This document shows, piece by piece, positions 6,030 through 14,432 of a stretch of DNA of 20,322 bases. The position numbers were made by a program, and so were the translations under genes. The notes under the pieces are model-generated. The model worked only from the letters and a program-made list of their open reading frames with translations, was not told the DNA's origin and ran no database searches. This stretch comes from a virus: IMG/VR virus record IMGVR_UViG_3300010883_000677, positions 1-20,322 of that record; one strand, 5' to 3'. Positions within the stretch are counted from its first letter, which is position 1, and every line of letters begins with the position of its first letter.

Positions 6030-7147
6030 GATTCCTCTCCCTCTGGGTGGCCCTTTTCTGCCACGTCTTTAGCTCTAGCCTTCACTAGGTCCCAAGCTGC
6101 CAGGTTCAGCAGTTCGCCGCTAGCTAGCATCCCCCTAAGACGCCACATCTCATTACGTCCAGTTATCGGATCTTCAAACAATTCGGTCGTGGGTCTGCCT
6201 GGGTAGTTGTGATTGTCTGCACGCTTCCCGCCAACCTTGAGAGCCGCCCTCTCAATATAGAGAGCCATAACTAGCGGCATCCTCCAGTGGATCACTAGCT
6301 CTGCGTCACCGTCCACCCAACGCAGCTCGGCGCCGATTCCGACCTTCCACCACAAGGCACCGTACTTGTCTCGATACATGACAAGGTACACGGTAGACGG
6401 CGCCCAAGGGTCCCGACCGCCGGGCCTAGAAAGCGTCTTCATAGTGATGGGGCCTCTAAGGTTGCACGTTCTGCAGCCGTAGCCATGGCTCAAGTCGTTT
6501 GGCCTTATGCTAGAGTCGTGGTCAGAGCCCTCACCATCAGAGCACCTGTAAGTGATAGGCGTGACAGAGTTCACATAGACCCCAGTCCAAGCCGAGCATT
6601 TGCCTACCCGGCCCTCTCTACCGGCCTCCTCAAGAGCTGCTTTCAGTCTGGCAGCGTCCCACTTCGGCGGAGCCATGCCAGTCATACGCAGCGCACCGTT
6701 GGCCGATCTCGATTTCATATCGCCGAAACGGCAATCGAACTCTACCCCATCCTTGTCTTTCCAAGTGCTCTTACGAGGATGCCCACGCCCTCGGAACACA
6801 ACCAGCTCCGGTGTATAGCTCCCAGCCCTAGCGGCCTTGACCTCAGCCTCAGCTGCATCAAACTCTTTGCCCTCAGTCAAATCTCGTTGGGCTAGAGGCA
6901 CAATCGAGCCTGTTTCAGCTAAACGTTTCGCCAACAGCTTGGCCCGCGCCTTCAAGTCGCCGACCGTGGTGCTTCCCCGTTTACCCGTCAAAGGCTCCCA
7001 CCAATCGACCTTATAGCGAGCGCCGGTATAGTCGCTTGTCAGTATCAGCCACACACCCACAGCATCGAACAATGCCTCGACCTCATCAGCCATATCGGCA
7101 TGAGAGCGCTTCTTTCTGCTGTAAGGCTTGGTATCTGCTACAGCCAC
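6026..7147 (-). CDS. Putative GIY-YIG-type (T5orf172/MUG113-like) homing endonuclease
   Basis: A 373-residue protein. A zinc-ribbon-like module near 202-228 (C202, C225, C228) resembles DNA-binding zinc modules of homing-type endonucleases. The C-terminal third looks like the T5orf172/MUG113 branch of GIY-YIG nucleases: TVYLVMYRD (252-260) and WWKVGIG (266-272) stand for the GIY and YIG halves, R276 follows, and E299 in ALYIERAALK fits the catalytic glutamate; a TELFE segment closes the domain. The start is GTG at 7147, because an in-frame TAG lies 21 nt upstream with no ATG between. My count of 41 CpG in 6121-6720 against 8 in 7621-8220 of the neighbouring polymerase gene marks it as compositionally foreign. 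Probably a mobile free-standing nuclease beside the polymerase gene. Confidence 0.62.
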   Translation of the reverse strand: MAVADTKPYSRKKRSHADMADEVEALFDAVGVWLILTSDYTGARYKVDWWEPLTGKRGSTTVGDLKARAKLLAKRLAETGSIVPLAQRDLTEGKEFDAAEAEVKAARAGSYTPELVVFRGRGHPRKSTWKDKDGVEFDCRFGDMKSRSANGALRMTGMAPPKWDAARLKAALEEAGREGRVGKCSAWTGVYVNSVTPITYRCSDGEGSDHDSSIRPNDLSHGYGCRTCNLRGPITMKTLSRPGGRDPWAPSTVYLVMYRDKYGALWWKVGIGAELRWVDGDAELVIHWRMPLVMALYIERAALKVGGKRADNHNYPGRPTTELFEDPITGRNEMWRLRGMLASGELLNLAAWDLVKARAKDVAEKGHPEGEES

Positions 7148-7266
7148 TGAGCCCCCCTGAGTGGCTCCCTAAACGATCCTGGACCCTCTGAGCCCTGGTC
7201 ATCCATCCCAATATTCTCTGTGGCCCCTGAAACATAAGCCCTGGTCACAGCGTTGCGAATTCTCAT
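7138..7266 (-). CDS. Small open frame between polymerase and endonuclease genes
   Basis: A 42-codon frame that starts at an ATG overlapping the polymerase stop by 4 nt (ATGA) and ends at a TAG a few codons inside the GTG-started endonuclease gene. The peptide begins MRIRNAVTRAYVSGATENIG and ends in REPLRGAQWL. No family is recognised. The ATGA coupling is the arrangement seen at most real junctions here. It could be a genuine small gene or the first part of a gene cut short when the endonuclease arrived. Confidence 0.42.
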   Translation of the reverse strand: MRIRNAVTRAYVSGATENIGMDDQGSEGPGSFREPLRGAQWL

Positions 7267-9068
7267 GTCATCGCTCCATATCCGTGACCCCAGCTTGGTC
7301 CGTAGACCTCGCCAGTTGCCTCAAAGAGGACTCCCATGGCCTCCATCGTCATGACCTCTCCGATGGCTTGAGCCACCTCTTTGATGTCAGCCTCTGGGGC
7401 TTCAAAGAGGAACTCATCATGGATGGGAAGAAGGATGAAGTCACTAAGGCCAGCTTCCTCCAGGTTGAGGAGGCTCTGGCAGAAGAGATCTCTGGCAGTG
7501 CTCTGGACTGTGTAATTGGTGGCTGCGTAGATCCTGGAGCGGTCCAAAGGGATGCGTCTTCCAGTGGCAGTGGTGACAGCAAGCCTGCCCATGCCAGCCT
7601 GGTCAATGAGCCTCTTGGAATATCTGGCGACCTTGGGATAAACCCTCTTCCAGCCTCTGATGGCAGCAGTGGCTTCAACCAGGGTGATGCCAGCCTGCTG
7701 AGCCAGAAGCTTGGCTCCACCACCAAAGCAGATGAGGAAGTTGGTCATCTTAGCTAGCTTTCTGGAGATGCCTACCCTCTGGGCAGTCAGGTCATGGAGG
7801 TCAATTCCCTCCTTGATGGCCTGAAGGATGGCAGGCTCCTTGGCCAAGGCACCCAAGACTCTCAGCTCCACTTGAGAGTAATCAGAGGAGCCCATGAGGC
7901 AGCCTGGAGAGGCAATGAAGAGCCGTCTGACTCTCCAGTCATTGGCAGGTATCTGGTGGAGAGGAGGGTCTGAGACTGCCATCCTGGCTGTCCTTGCCCT
8001 GAGAGAGTTGATGGAGGGATGAGAGCGCCCATCAGCACCGAGAGTGTCCATGACCTTGTTGACGTAGGTCTTGCGGAACCTGCCCATTGACTTGCCAACA
8101 CTGACAGCTTTGGCCAGCTCAGAGGCTGGACCCAGGTCAAGGTTCTCAATGCCCTCCAGGACATCCTTGTCCACGCAGAGGTTGCCTTTGTCGGTCTTCT
8201 CTATCAGCTCCACTCCCAGGGTCTGGAAGGCAGAGGCAACTTGGGCAGTAGAGTTGACGTTGTCTACTCCCCAGGTGGCAGCAGTCTGCCTGGCCTTGTC
8301 ACCATGCTCATCCAGCCAGGCTCCAAGCTCTGGAGCGTAAGCAGCGTCAACGGCAATGCCCTTGCGCTGCATCTTGGAACAGAGCCTAGCCACCTCATGC
8401 TCAAAGCCCGAGAGGTCAGTGAGACCCTGAGCCTTGATCAGAGGAGCCATGACCTCAAACAGCCAGGCAGTGTGGAGGACATCGACAGCACCGTATTGGT
8501 GGAAGAGAGGAAGCTGGATGTCAACATTGCAGTATCCCTCAGGAGACTTGATCTTCCAACCCTTGGCCCTGAAGTGGTCCATCAACTCATCGTGGTATTG
8601 CCAAGCACCAGGGTCTCCAAGGTAATGGGCAGCCAGAGCCTCCAGCTTGTGGCCTGGGCCTCCATCAGCCTTGGCCCTTGGGTCCAGGAGATGTGCCAAG
8701 AGATAGGTGTCCACTGTCCTGGACCAGGCCTCCTCAAGGTCAAGGTATTGGAAGCGATCCAAGGCCAATAGGTCATAGCTAGCATTGTGAGCCAGCAGGA
8801 CAGGCCTGGAGGCCAAGATGGAGCTGATGAGGACCTCCATGCCATTATCACCCTCCTCCACCAGGAAGACCCACGCCTGCGCCATGGAGGCAATCTGGAT
8901 GGTCCTGAGGCTGTAACTACTGCTGAAGATATCCAGGCCAGTGGCCTCAACGTCAATCGCCAGAGGCCCAGTCTCTAGAGCTACCTTGTTGAATATAGCG
9001 TCGTAATCTGTAGTGGTCCTTACCACGTTCACAGTGCGAACATCACCAGCTATCTTCACAGATGGCAT
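7263..9068 (-). CDS. Family A DNA polymerase with 3'-5' proofreading domain
   Basis: A 601-residue replicative-type phage polymerase, lacking the 5'-3' exonuclease of bacterial Pol I. Exonuclease motifs: DVEATG with D39 and E41, LAHNASYDLLAL with N95 and D99, and YGAVD with Y192 and D196. Polymerase motifs: A, SSDYSQVELR with catalytic D396; B (O helix), R436 and K440 with F444 at the position that sets dideoxy discrimination and F448-G449 after it; C, IHDEF with D551. All catalytic residues are present. Start at the ATG at 9068 with GGGGTGAG upstream, overlapping the DUF4406 gene by 13 nt. CpG is strongly depleted over most of the gene. It works with the primase-helicase encoded upstream. 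Confidence 0.93.
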   Translation of the reverse strand: MPSVKIAGDVRTVNVVRTTTDYDAIFNKVALETGPLAIDVEATGLDIFSSSYSLRTIQIASMAQAWVFLVEEGDNGMEVLISSILASRPVLLAHNASYDLLALDRFQYLDLEEAWSRTVDTYLLAHLLDPRAKADGGPGHKLEALAAHYLGDPGAWQYHDELMDHFRAKGWKIKSPEGYCNVDIQLPLFHQYGAVDVLHTAWLFEVMAPLIKAQGLTDLSGFEHEVARLCSKMQRKGIAVDAAYAPELGAWLDEHGDKARQTAATWGVDNVNSTAQVASAFQTLGVELIEKTDKGNLCVDKDVLEGIENLDLGPASELAKAVSVGKSMGRFRKTYVNKVMDTLGADGRSHPSINSLRARTARMAVSDPPLHQIPANDWRVRRLFIASPGCLMGSSDYSQVELRVLGALAKEPAILQAIKEGIDLHDLTAQRVGISRKLAKMTNFLICFGGGAKLLAQQAGITLVEATAAIRGWKRVYPKVARYSKRLIDQAGMGRLAVTTATGRRIPLDRSRIYAATNYTVQSTARDLFCQSLLNLEEAGLSDFILLPIHDEFLFEAPEADIKEVAQAIGEVMTMEAMGVLFEATGEVYGPSWGHGYGAMT

Positions 9069-9424
9069 GACTCACCCCAAGGGAATACCGGCAGACCCAA
9101 GCAGACAGCCAGATCGAGCTCGACAGTAGCGCCTAGAGACTCCTCGTGGCCAGGCAGCAACACCAGACCCTCAGCGCTGTTACAGATCATTGACAGATCT
9201 TCTCTCATAGCCTTGCGTAGGTCGAAACCCTGTTCAGCTAGCTCCTCCTGCGATCCAAACGGGCAACGCTTCCAACGGAAGCCTCCCTTCTCATCACGCT
9301 TGGCAGGGTTCAGCACCTGAAAGCCTTGTTTGATAAGACCTACTTCAGCCTCAAAGAACGCTGGGAAATTGAAGTAGGGGATTCCTCTCATGGGACCAGC
9401 TATGTAGACCTTCATGCCACTCAT
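9056..9424 (-). CDS. DUF4406 protein (nucleoside deoxyribosyltransferase-like fold)
   Basis: A 122-residue protein with the typical start MKVYIAGPMRGIPYFNFPAF (4-23), an NPAKRDE turn, a DLSMICNSAEGLVLLPG strand-turn (about 75-91) and a GATVELDLAVCLGLPVF end (about 97-113). This matches DUF4406, which is related in fold to nucleoside 2-deoxyribosyltransferases and is common in phage nucleotide-metabolism regions; the exact substrate is not known. The start at 9424 overlaps the previous stop by 4 nt; a second ATG three codons in is the alternative. It overlaps the polymerase start, so the two are likely translated together. Confidence 0.78.
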   Translation of the reverse strand: MSGMKVYIAGPMRGIPYFNFPAFFEAEVGLIKQGFQVLNPAKRDEKGGFRWKRCPFGSQEELAEQGFDLRKAMREDLSMICNSAEGLVLLPGHEESLGATVELDLAVCLGLPVFPWGESCHL

Positions 9425-9873
9425 CGTCCTTCCACTTCTCGGGCAAATGCCTCTTCAGCACTGTCTTCCATGCCTGGGAGCTGCCGACCCCCCTCCTGCC
9501 TGCGCTCCTCCCAAGATGAGCGCTGATGCAAGCCGTCTTTAACAGCCTGGCGATATCCCACTCTCCAGTGATAACGCTCCAGCACCTCCGAGTTTGTTCG
9601 GTCCTTTGACGCTCTCCAAGCCCTGTCCATGGCTTTGTTGATCTGTTGGACAGCGAGCATCAACACAGCCAGCCCACCCCAGACAGCTCCGATCTCAGGA
9701 GCGAACAAAGCGGAAGCAGCAAACACGCCACCAACCACAGCAGTAGCTGCTGCAGTGTAGAGGTAACCTCTCATCGACATTGACGGACCGAACAGGCTGT
9801 AATCGTAAGGACCGCTCTCGGCCTCAGGATGGTCCTCCATCGACTCCATGTTAGGTACTGGGTAGCTCATCAT
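9421..9873 (-). CDS. Two-helix membrane protein of unknown function
   Basis: A 150-residue protein with an acidic N-terminus and two hydrophobic segments, about residues 37-58 (YLYTAAATAVVGGVFAASAL region) and 62-80 (IGAVWGGLAVLMLAV region), then a long charged C-terminal domain rich in Arg, Glu and Gln. The start at 9873 overlaps the primase-helicase stop by 4 nt (ATGA), with GGAGGCGCACG upstream. Promoter-like copy B stands 47 nt before it, inside the end of the primase gene, so it may have its own transcript as well as read-through. Function unknown; membrane anchoring is inferred from the segments. Confidence 0.7.
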   Translation of the reverse strand: MMSYPVPNMESMEDHPEAESGPYDYSLFGPSMSMRGYLYTAAATAVVGGVFAASALFAPEIGAVWGGLAVLMLAVQQINKAMDRAWRASKDRTNSEVLERYHWRVGYRQAVKDGLHQRSSWEERRQEGGRQLPGMEDSAEEAFAREVEGR

Positions 9874-12365
9874 CGTGCGCCTCCAAATATGCTGTCTGAT
9901 TGCGTTGTGGTCTCTGAATAGGTATCCCCAGCAGCCTGGGATTCTGTGCAAGTCTTGGTGTGAGTGAGGTGTATACCATCTGTCTTCTTGGTCCTCAAGG
10001 CACCTCGCTCCTCCATCTTGGCTGAGAAGGTTCTCCTGCCCCATCTCTCTTTGTCAGGAATCTCCTCCTCATCAGCCCAGGTCTCATAGGTCTTGAAGGC
10101 ATCAGTGAGAGTGACAGCCTCATCCCTGGTGCCTCTCACCAGAGGGCCATCAGGGTAGAAACCGGCCAGGTCATCAGAGGTGGCCTTGTAATCAGCAGTG
10201 GCAGCCACCACCACAGGAGGCTCCTTGAGCCCTGATGCGTACCACTCAGCAGCTCCCTGGACAGCCCAGGTGAGGATTCCCTGAGCCTCATCCTTGGTCA
10301 TGGTGGCAACCAGAGTGTGGTCTCTCTCCTCAGGCTTGAAGTATCGGGAGAATGGAATGAGCTTGACCCTGCGCCAGAGGCCTTCATCCTGACCTCTAAA
10401 GGAGGGCTTATGATTGGTGGCCAGGAGGATGAGGAAGGAGGGTCTGAACTCGAAGAACTCAGCCCTCATGAACCTGGCAGCAATGAGGTCCTGGCCTGTC
10501 ACCCTCTTCAAGGTGGCCTCAGCCATGGTGGTGCCAAGCTCACCCTCTGAGGCAAAGACCAGCCTGGAGCCTCTGAGGGCAGCCAGGTCATTTGGGATGC
10601 TGCCTCCTCCAGCCTTCTTCTCAAAGGTGGTGAATGGAGTTGTGCTGGATATGGAGGCAAAGACCCTGGAGAGAGTATCAGTGAAGACTGATTTGCCGTT
10701 GGCACCAAGACCCCAGAGGACAGCAAAGCATTGCTCAGAGGTCTCTCCAGTAATGCCATAGCCAATGAGCCTCTGGATGTAGGGAGGCAGCTTGGCCTGT
10801 CCGGGGAATATCTCAGAGAGGAACCGGTGCCAGCGCGGGCAGGAGGCCTCATCGTCATACGCAATGTCAAGCCTATGGGTGATTAGGTGGTCTCTGTCAT
10901 GAGGACCCAGCTCACCAGTCCTGAGGTTGATGGTGCCATTGGCCACAGTGATGAGATGGCCATGGCTATCAAAGGCCTGAGGATCAACATTGATCATGGC
11001 GGCCAGCTCTGTGAGGGCCTGGTCCAGCGTCCTGGTGGACTTCAGCCTCTTCACCATCTTCCTCTTGGTGGCGCGGAGTCTGGTAGCCATGTCAAAGGCG
11101 TCCTGGTCAGCCCTGTCCCTCTCCAGCTCCAGAATCTTGGCCTCGTACTCAGCCTCAGCATCCTCAGAGAGCTGGTCAGCAGCCTCATGAGCCGAGTTGC
11201 GTATGGTGTCCAGCGTGTCTCTCTCCCAGGCTCCAGCGTGGTAGAGGAAGAAGCCCAGGCCAGGACTGTGGAGGACATTGCCTTCAAGGAACTCCTGGAG
11301 GAAGATAGCCAGACCATGGTCAGTGGCATATTGCTGGAGGTCCTCATTGGCCTCCTTGTCCTCCTCGTTGGTGGCTTCCCTGGTAACAGCCTTGGCACCA
11401 GTGACAGCCTCCTGGAACTCCTGGACAAAGGTGTCCAGAGAGCCCTCATACCATTCACTGAGGTCATTGAACTGCTCAGGGATGGCTAGAGCAAAGACCT
11501 GGTAACCAGCAGGGATGAGGACATCAGCCAGGTCAGCATTGAACTGCCTGCCTGCGTCGTCATTATCGCCAGCAAGAACAAAGGGCCTGTCATCCATCTC
11601 AGCAAAGAGGACGACGGACTCAGCCACTGACTTGGCCAGAGAAGCTCCTCTGATAGCTATGGCGTCATAACCAGCAGCATGGGCAGTGAGGCCATCACCA
11701 GGACCCTCAGTGACCACAATGTTATCAAGGCCTGTGTAGGCCCCCATGAAGGCATGCTTGCTCCAAGAGCCCTCAGCAGGGTTGGATGGACCACTCCACT
11801 TGACCCTTGTGTCCTCCAAGGCTCTGGACTGGAAGCCTCTGGGGATGCCTCTAAAGTCCTTGAAAGGCACCACAACCCTAGGCACAACCTTGTAGGCCTG
11901 GCCAAGGAGGCCATAGGAGATGGAGCCATCATCAACACCAATGCCCAGGTCATTAGCCTGGTCCACACTGAGGCCAAACCTCTGCCAGAGGTAGTCATAA
12001 GCCTCACCACCAAGACGGGCATGAGAGGAGGCTTGTATGAGCTGCTTGGTCTGGTGAAGGTAAGCAGCCATGAGGGTCTGCTCCTCAGCACCAGCAGGCA
12101 TGGCACCAGAAGTGACAGCCAAAGGAGTGTCAGGCATATTGCGTGGCACCTCCATCAGGTCAGAGAAGGAGAGGCCCTTGGTGGCCAGCAGTGCGTCTGT
12201 CTTACATCCAGCTCGGCACTTGACAATGACCTTCAGCCCTGTCCCAAGAGCAACCCTGAGAGAAGCCTGGGAGTCATTGTGACCAGGGCAGTGGATGATC
12301 CAGCCAGTCCCCTCAAAGGTTGGGTTGGAGTCTCCAAGGGCAGTGAAGAGTTCAGTGAGCTTCAT
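9870..12365 (-). CDS. Primase-helicase: zinc, Toprim and superfamily 3 helicase domains
   Basis: An 831-residue fusion that would both prime and unwind phage DNA. N-terminus: C26-PG-H29 and C50-RAG-C54 form a CHC2-like zinc motif. The Toprim domain has E220 in TEGPGD and the DND pair at 267-269 in GDNDDAG. A helical, charged linker runs from about 320 to 450, then a D5_N-like region. The SF3 (D5/P4) helicase has Walker A GLGANGKS (552-559), a Walker B-like strand RLVFASE (601-607), sensor N651 in LLATNHKP and an arginine finger in GLWRRVKLIPF (662-672). The final part (about 760-831) resembles a winged-helix end. Start at the ATG at 12365, overlapping the methyltransferase stop. CpG-poor throughout. 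Confidence 0.92.
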   Translation of the reverse strand: MKLTELFTALGDSNPTFEGTGWIIHCPGHNDSQASLRVALGTGLKVIVKCRAGCKTDALLATKGLSFSDLMEVPRNMPDTPLAVTSGAMPAGAEEQTLMAAYLHQTKQLIQASSHARLGGEAYDYLWQRFGLSVDQANDLGIGVDDGSISYGLLGQAYKVVPRVVVPFKDFRGIPRGFQSRALEDTRVKWSGPSNPAEGSWSKHAFMGAYTGLDNIVVTEGPGDGLTAHAAGYDAIAIRGASLAKSVAESVVLFAEMDDRPFVLAGDNDDAGRQFNADLADVLIPAGYQVFALAIPEQFNDLSEWYEGSLDTFVQEFQEAVTGAKAVTREATNEEDKEANEDLQQYATDHGLAIFLQEFLEGNVLHSPGLGFFLYHAGAWERDTLDTIRNSAHEAADQLSEDAEAEYEAKILELERDRADQDAFDMATRLRATKRKMVKRLKSTRTLDQALTELAAMINVDPQAFDSHGHLITVANGTINLRTGELGPHDRDHLITHRLDIAYDDEASCPRWHRFLSEIFPGQAKLPPYIQRLIGYGITGETSEQCFAVLWGLGANGKSVFTDTLSRVFASISSTTPFTTFEKKAGGGSIPNDLAALRGSRLVFASEGELGTTMAEATLKRVTGQDLIAARFMRAEFFEFRPSFLILLATNHKPSFRGQDEGLWRRVKLIPFSRYFKPEERDHTLVATMTKDEAQGILTWAVQGAAEWYASGLKEPPVVVAATADYKATSDDLAGFYPDGPLVRGTRDEAVTLTDAFKTYETWADEEEIPDKERWGRRTFSAKMEERGALRTKKTDGIHLTHTKTCTESQAAGDTYSETTTQSDSIFGGAR
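9921..9949 (-). promoter_or_regulatory. Promoter-like element, copy B, inside the primase gene end
   Basis: GCACAG (9949-9944), 17 bp, GATACC (9926-9921), within CTGCTGGGGATACCTA. A CCCAG/CTGGG inverted repeat lies in the spacer. It overlaps the last codons of the primase-helicase and stands 47 nt before the membrane-protein ATG at 9873. Confidence 0.55.
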
Positions 12366-13093
12366 ATCAGTTCCATCTTGTCTGCCAATACTTCTGCCTC
12401 TTCCAACCTGTCGGCAGCTATTTCTGCGTACTGCGCCACCAGCTCTATGCCGACAGCTTTGCGACCTGACAACACGGCTGAGACCAGCGTTGACCCAGCT
12501 CCAGCGAAAGGGTCCAGGACTGTCTCACCAACTAGGGAGGAGGATTCAACGAGCTGAGTTAGAAGTTGAACAGGCTTCTCAGTGGGGTGTCTGCGTGGTC
12601 CAGTCTGTTGAGGTCTTGGGACTCTAAGCACTGAACTTTGTCGAAGTCTGGCCACTAGGCCTCCTCTACCCTTGGATCTTTCCGCTTTGGAGTACCAGAC
12701 ATTACCAAACTGGATAGGTTCCCAGCTAGGAGCCCATGGAGACGCTAGATGACCCATGCCAAGCTTCATCTTATCCCATACTAGAGGGTTGGCTGCTGCC
12801 ACTATTCTGGAATCAATAGCCCCCAAATCAAATGGCCCAAATACGTACACGTGCCTGCCTTGGCACTGGATTCTAAGCTCCATCACTGCGCTGATAACTG
12901 CCTGAGCTATGTCTTGGTCAGCGTCTCCGGCAATGGCGTCAAAGGAGTCCTCTCTATAGTTGCTCCTATACTTAACACCATAGGGTGGGTCAGTGATGAG
13001 GAGATCAGAAGACCCTCTACCCAGTGATGGAAGGATCTCCATAGAGTCTCCACAGTAGAGAGTGGCTCTGGAGGTTTCATAAATAGGCTTCAT
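12362..13093 (-). CDS. DNA methyltransferase, N6-adenine or N4-cytosine type
   Basis: A 243-residue methylase of the N6_N4_Mtase family. Motif IV DPPY is at 35-38, HPTEKP at 169-174, and motif I DPFAGAG at 194-200 followed by GIEL at 215-218. The order IV then I is that of the beta class. It would transfer methyl from S-adenosylmethionine to an amino group of A or C, probably protecting phage DNA; no partner restriction enzyme is evident, though a PD-(D/E)XK nuclease gene overlaps its start. The ATG at 13093 is chosen because the family begins near here (KPIYETSRATLYCGDSMEIL); an upstream start would overlap the nuclease gene by about 95 nt. It overlaps that gene by 17 nt. Confidence 0.88.
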   Translation of the reverse strand: MKPIYETSRATLYCGDSMEILPSLGRGSSDLLITDPPYGVKYRSNYREDSFDAIAGDADQDIAQAVISAVMELRIQCQGRHVYVFGPFDLGAIDSRIVAAANPLVWDKMKLGMGHLASPWAPSWEPIQFGNVWYSKAERSKGRGGLVARLRQSSVLRVPRPQQTGPRRHPTEKPVQLLTQLVESSSLVGETVLDPFAGAGSTLVSAVLSGRKAVGIELVAQYAEIAADRLEEAEVLADKMELI

Positions 13094-13445
13094 TGGTCTT
13101 GTCCCTAGATAGGTCTTGGATGTAGCGCTCCAAGAGGGTCCAGGTATGGAGGTCCATGACCACCAGAGCATCCTCTGGGCGCTGGTCTCTGCGCTTGACG
13201 ATTACGGCAGAGAGAGGTTTGTGAGAGTTGTGTGCTTCATCTTTGGCCTGAGCAACCCAAGCACCAAGAGACATGCGGGTCTGGTCCTTGCAGTCCAGAG
13301 CCCATCGGTGAAAGCCACCAATGTCTCCATGGTCCTTGGGTCCCTCTAGGCCTCTCAAGCGATAGGCGTCAGTGAGGCCACGGCTCTGGAGATACTCCAC
13401 AACCTTGGACTCCCATTGCTGACCTATCACTTGAGGGCTGGTCAT
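13077..13445 (-). CDS. PD-(D/E)XK nuclease-like protein (possible Holliday junction resolvase)
   Basis: A 122-residue protein with the order of a small PD-(D/E)XK nuclease: E12 in the first helix (WESKVVEYL), D41 in DHGDIGG (38-44), DCK with D51 and K53 in RWALDCKDQ, and a following W63-Q66-A67 helix. The fold is shared by archaeal-type resolvases and restriction-like enzymes. In a phage replication region, resolving branched DNA is a reasonable guess, but a nicking or restriction role with the adjoining methyltransferase is also possible. The start at 13445 overlaps the membrane-protein stop by 4 nt. Confidence 0.68.
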   Translation of the reverse strand: MTSPQVIGQQWESKVVEYLQSRGLTDAYRLRGLEGPKDHGDIGGFHRWALDCKDQTRMSLGAWVAQAKDEAHNSHKPLSAVIVKRRDQRPEDALVVMDLHTWTLLERYIQDLSRDKTNEAYL

Positions 13446-13624
13446 GACTTCGGGTTGGGCTTTGTTACTGGTGCCAGGATGAACCTAGCCAGCAGGGCCA
13501 GGACCAATGCCTCCCAGAAGGAGACAGAGACACCAACCATACCTAGACCAATCATCATGGCCCAACCATAGAGAGGCAGGGCAATGAGGGAGGCCACGAT
13601 GATGGCAGCAGCAAGCTTGGTCAT
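13442..13624 (-). CDS. Small two-helix membrane protein
   Basis: A 60-residue, very hydrophobic protein with two membrane segments (about 5-22 and 24-50, the second possibly split) and a short basic C-terminus KPNPKS. The start at 13624 and the stop at 13442 both overlap neighbours by 4 nt, so it is embedded in the coupled run. Role unknown; an accessory lysis or superinfection function is possible but nothing in the sequence decides it. Confidence 0.65.
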   Translation of the reverse strand: MTKLAAAIIVASLIALPLYGWAMMIGLGMVGVSVSFWEALVLALLARFILAPVTKPNPKS

Positions 13625-14313
13625 GCTGGGACTCCAACCTCCTCCATCACTTTGAGCTGTGGCTTGGTATAAGTGACTTCGGTTCCATCCTTGGCAGTGA
13701 ATTCAACTTGCTCCAAGCTCAGAACGGCATGGCATGGGCCAGAGGCCTGCCCCAAGGCATCCTCTGCTGCGTTGAAATTCTCGACGGCAGTCCAAGAGCC
13801 GCTGAAATAGCGAAACTTGCCTAGGGCCGGAGCATCAGCCAACCTGAAATATGCCTGGAGGCTGGCTGACGGACCAACACCATTGCTGGCATCCTGCTTG
13901 ATTTCCTTCAAGGACTTGGTGGAACCAGACCAAGGCTTGTCAGTTAGCTTGCCATCCTCATAGAGGTACTCACCGTCGGTCTCCACGATCTTCTTGCCCT
14001 TGTTGGACCAGAGGACCATTGAAGTCCGCACAGCACCAGGTTCCAGGATGATGTCAATGGTGTCAGTGGTGGTGAAGACCTGGAGAACTTCCTCTGTGGA
14101 GGTCTCCCATTCACTGACACCAGTGTCATCAGCACCCATGATGTCAGCCACCATGGCTGCCACGTCAGGGTCACCAGTGGTGATGCGGAACTGTCCCAGA
14201 CCTACAGGTAGACCAGACTTGGTCTGGTAGCCAGAGCGGAACCGCCCAACTACGTCATTGGACTCACCTTCCTCTTGTGTCGCATTGTTGAATGAGATGG
14301 ATTTGATTGTCAT
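13621..14313 (-). CDS. Gp3-like family protein (phiC31 Gp3 / recombination directionality factor-like)
   Basis: A 230-residue protein whose pattern I recognise from actinophage proteins annotated as Gp3-like: DVVGRFRSGYQ (20-30), a FRITTGDPDVAAMVADIMG stretch (about 42-60), WETSTEEVLQVFTTTDTIDI (about 69-88), RTSMVLWSNKGKKI (96-109), and a C-terminal half with repeated beta strands. In phiC31 the relative controls integrase direction; in virulent phages the family occurs without integrase, so the role here may differ. No integrase is in this window. The ATG at 14313 has AAGGAGACACAAGAC upstream, and promoter-like copy C lies 44 nt before it. Confidence 0.55.
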   Translation of the reverse strand: MTIKSISFNNATQEEGESNDVVGRFRSGYQTKSGLPVGLGQFRITTGDPDVAAMVADIMGADDTGVSEWETSTEEVLQVFTTTDTIDIILEPGAVRTSMVLWSNKGKKIVETDGEYLYEDGKLTDKPWSGSTKSLKEIKQDASNGVGPSASLQAYFRLADAPALGKFRYFSGSWTAVENFNAAEDALGQASGPCHAVLSLEQVEFTAKDGTEVTYTKPQLKVMEEVGVPA

Positions 14314-14357
14314 GTCTTGTGTCTCCTTGTTGGTGAGGGTCTCTGGACTCTCAAGTA

Positions 14358-14386
14358 AGTATCCCCAGAAAGGCTCTGGAGTGTGC
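14358..14386 (-). promoter_or_regulatory. Promoter-like element, copy C
   Basis: GCACAC (14386-14381), 17 bp, GATACT (14363-14358). A CCAGA/TCTGG inverted repeat occupies the spacer. It lies in the 119-nt gap between the diphosphohydrolase-like gene and the Gp3-like gene, 44 nt before the latter's ATG. Confidence 0.62.
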
Positions 14387-14432
14387 GGTCAGGACCAGTC
14401 TCTTTGAGGCTGCGTCCAACTAGGTTGTCAGC

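Noticed and set aside
11679-12557. Long open frames on the plus strand, such as this 292-codon one and those at 10887-11489 and 8241-8771
   Set aside because: They lie opposite clear primase-helicase and polymerase motifs. Low CpG and biased codons leave few stops on the reverse strand, so long antisense frames are expected.
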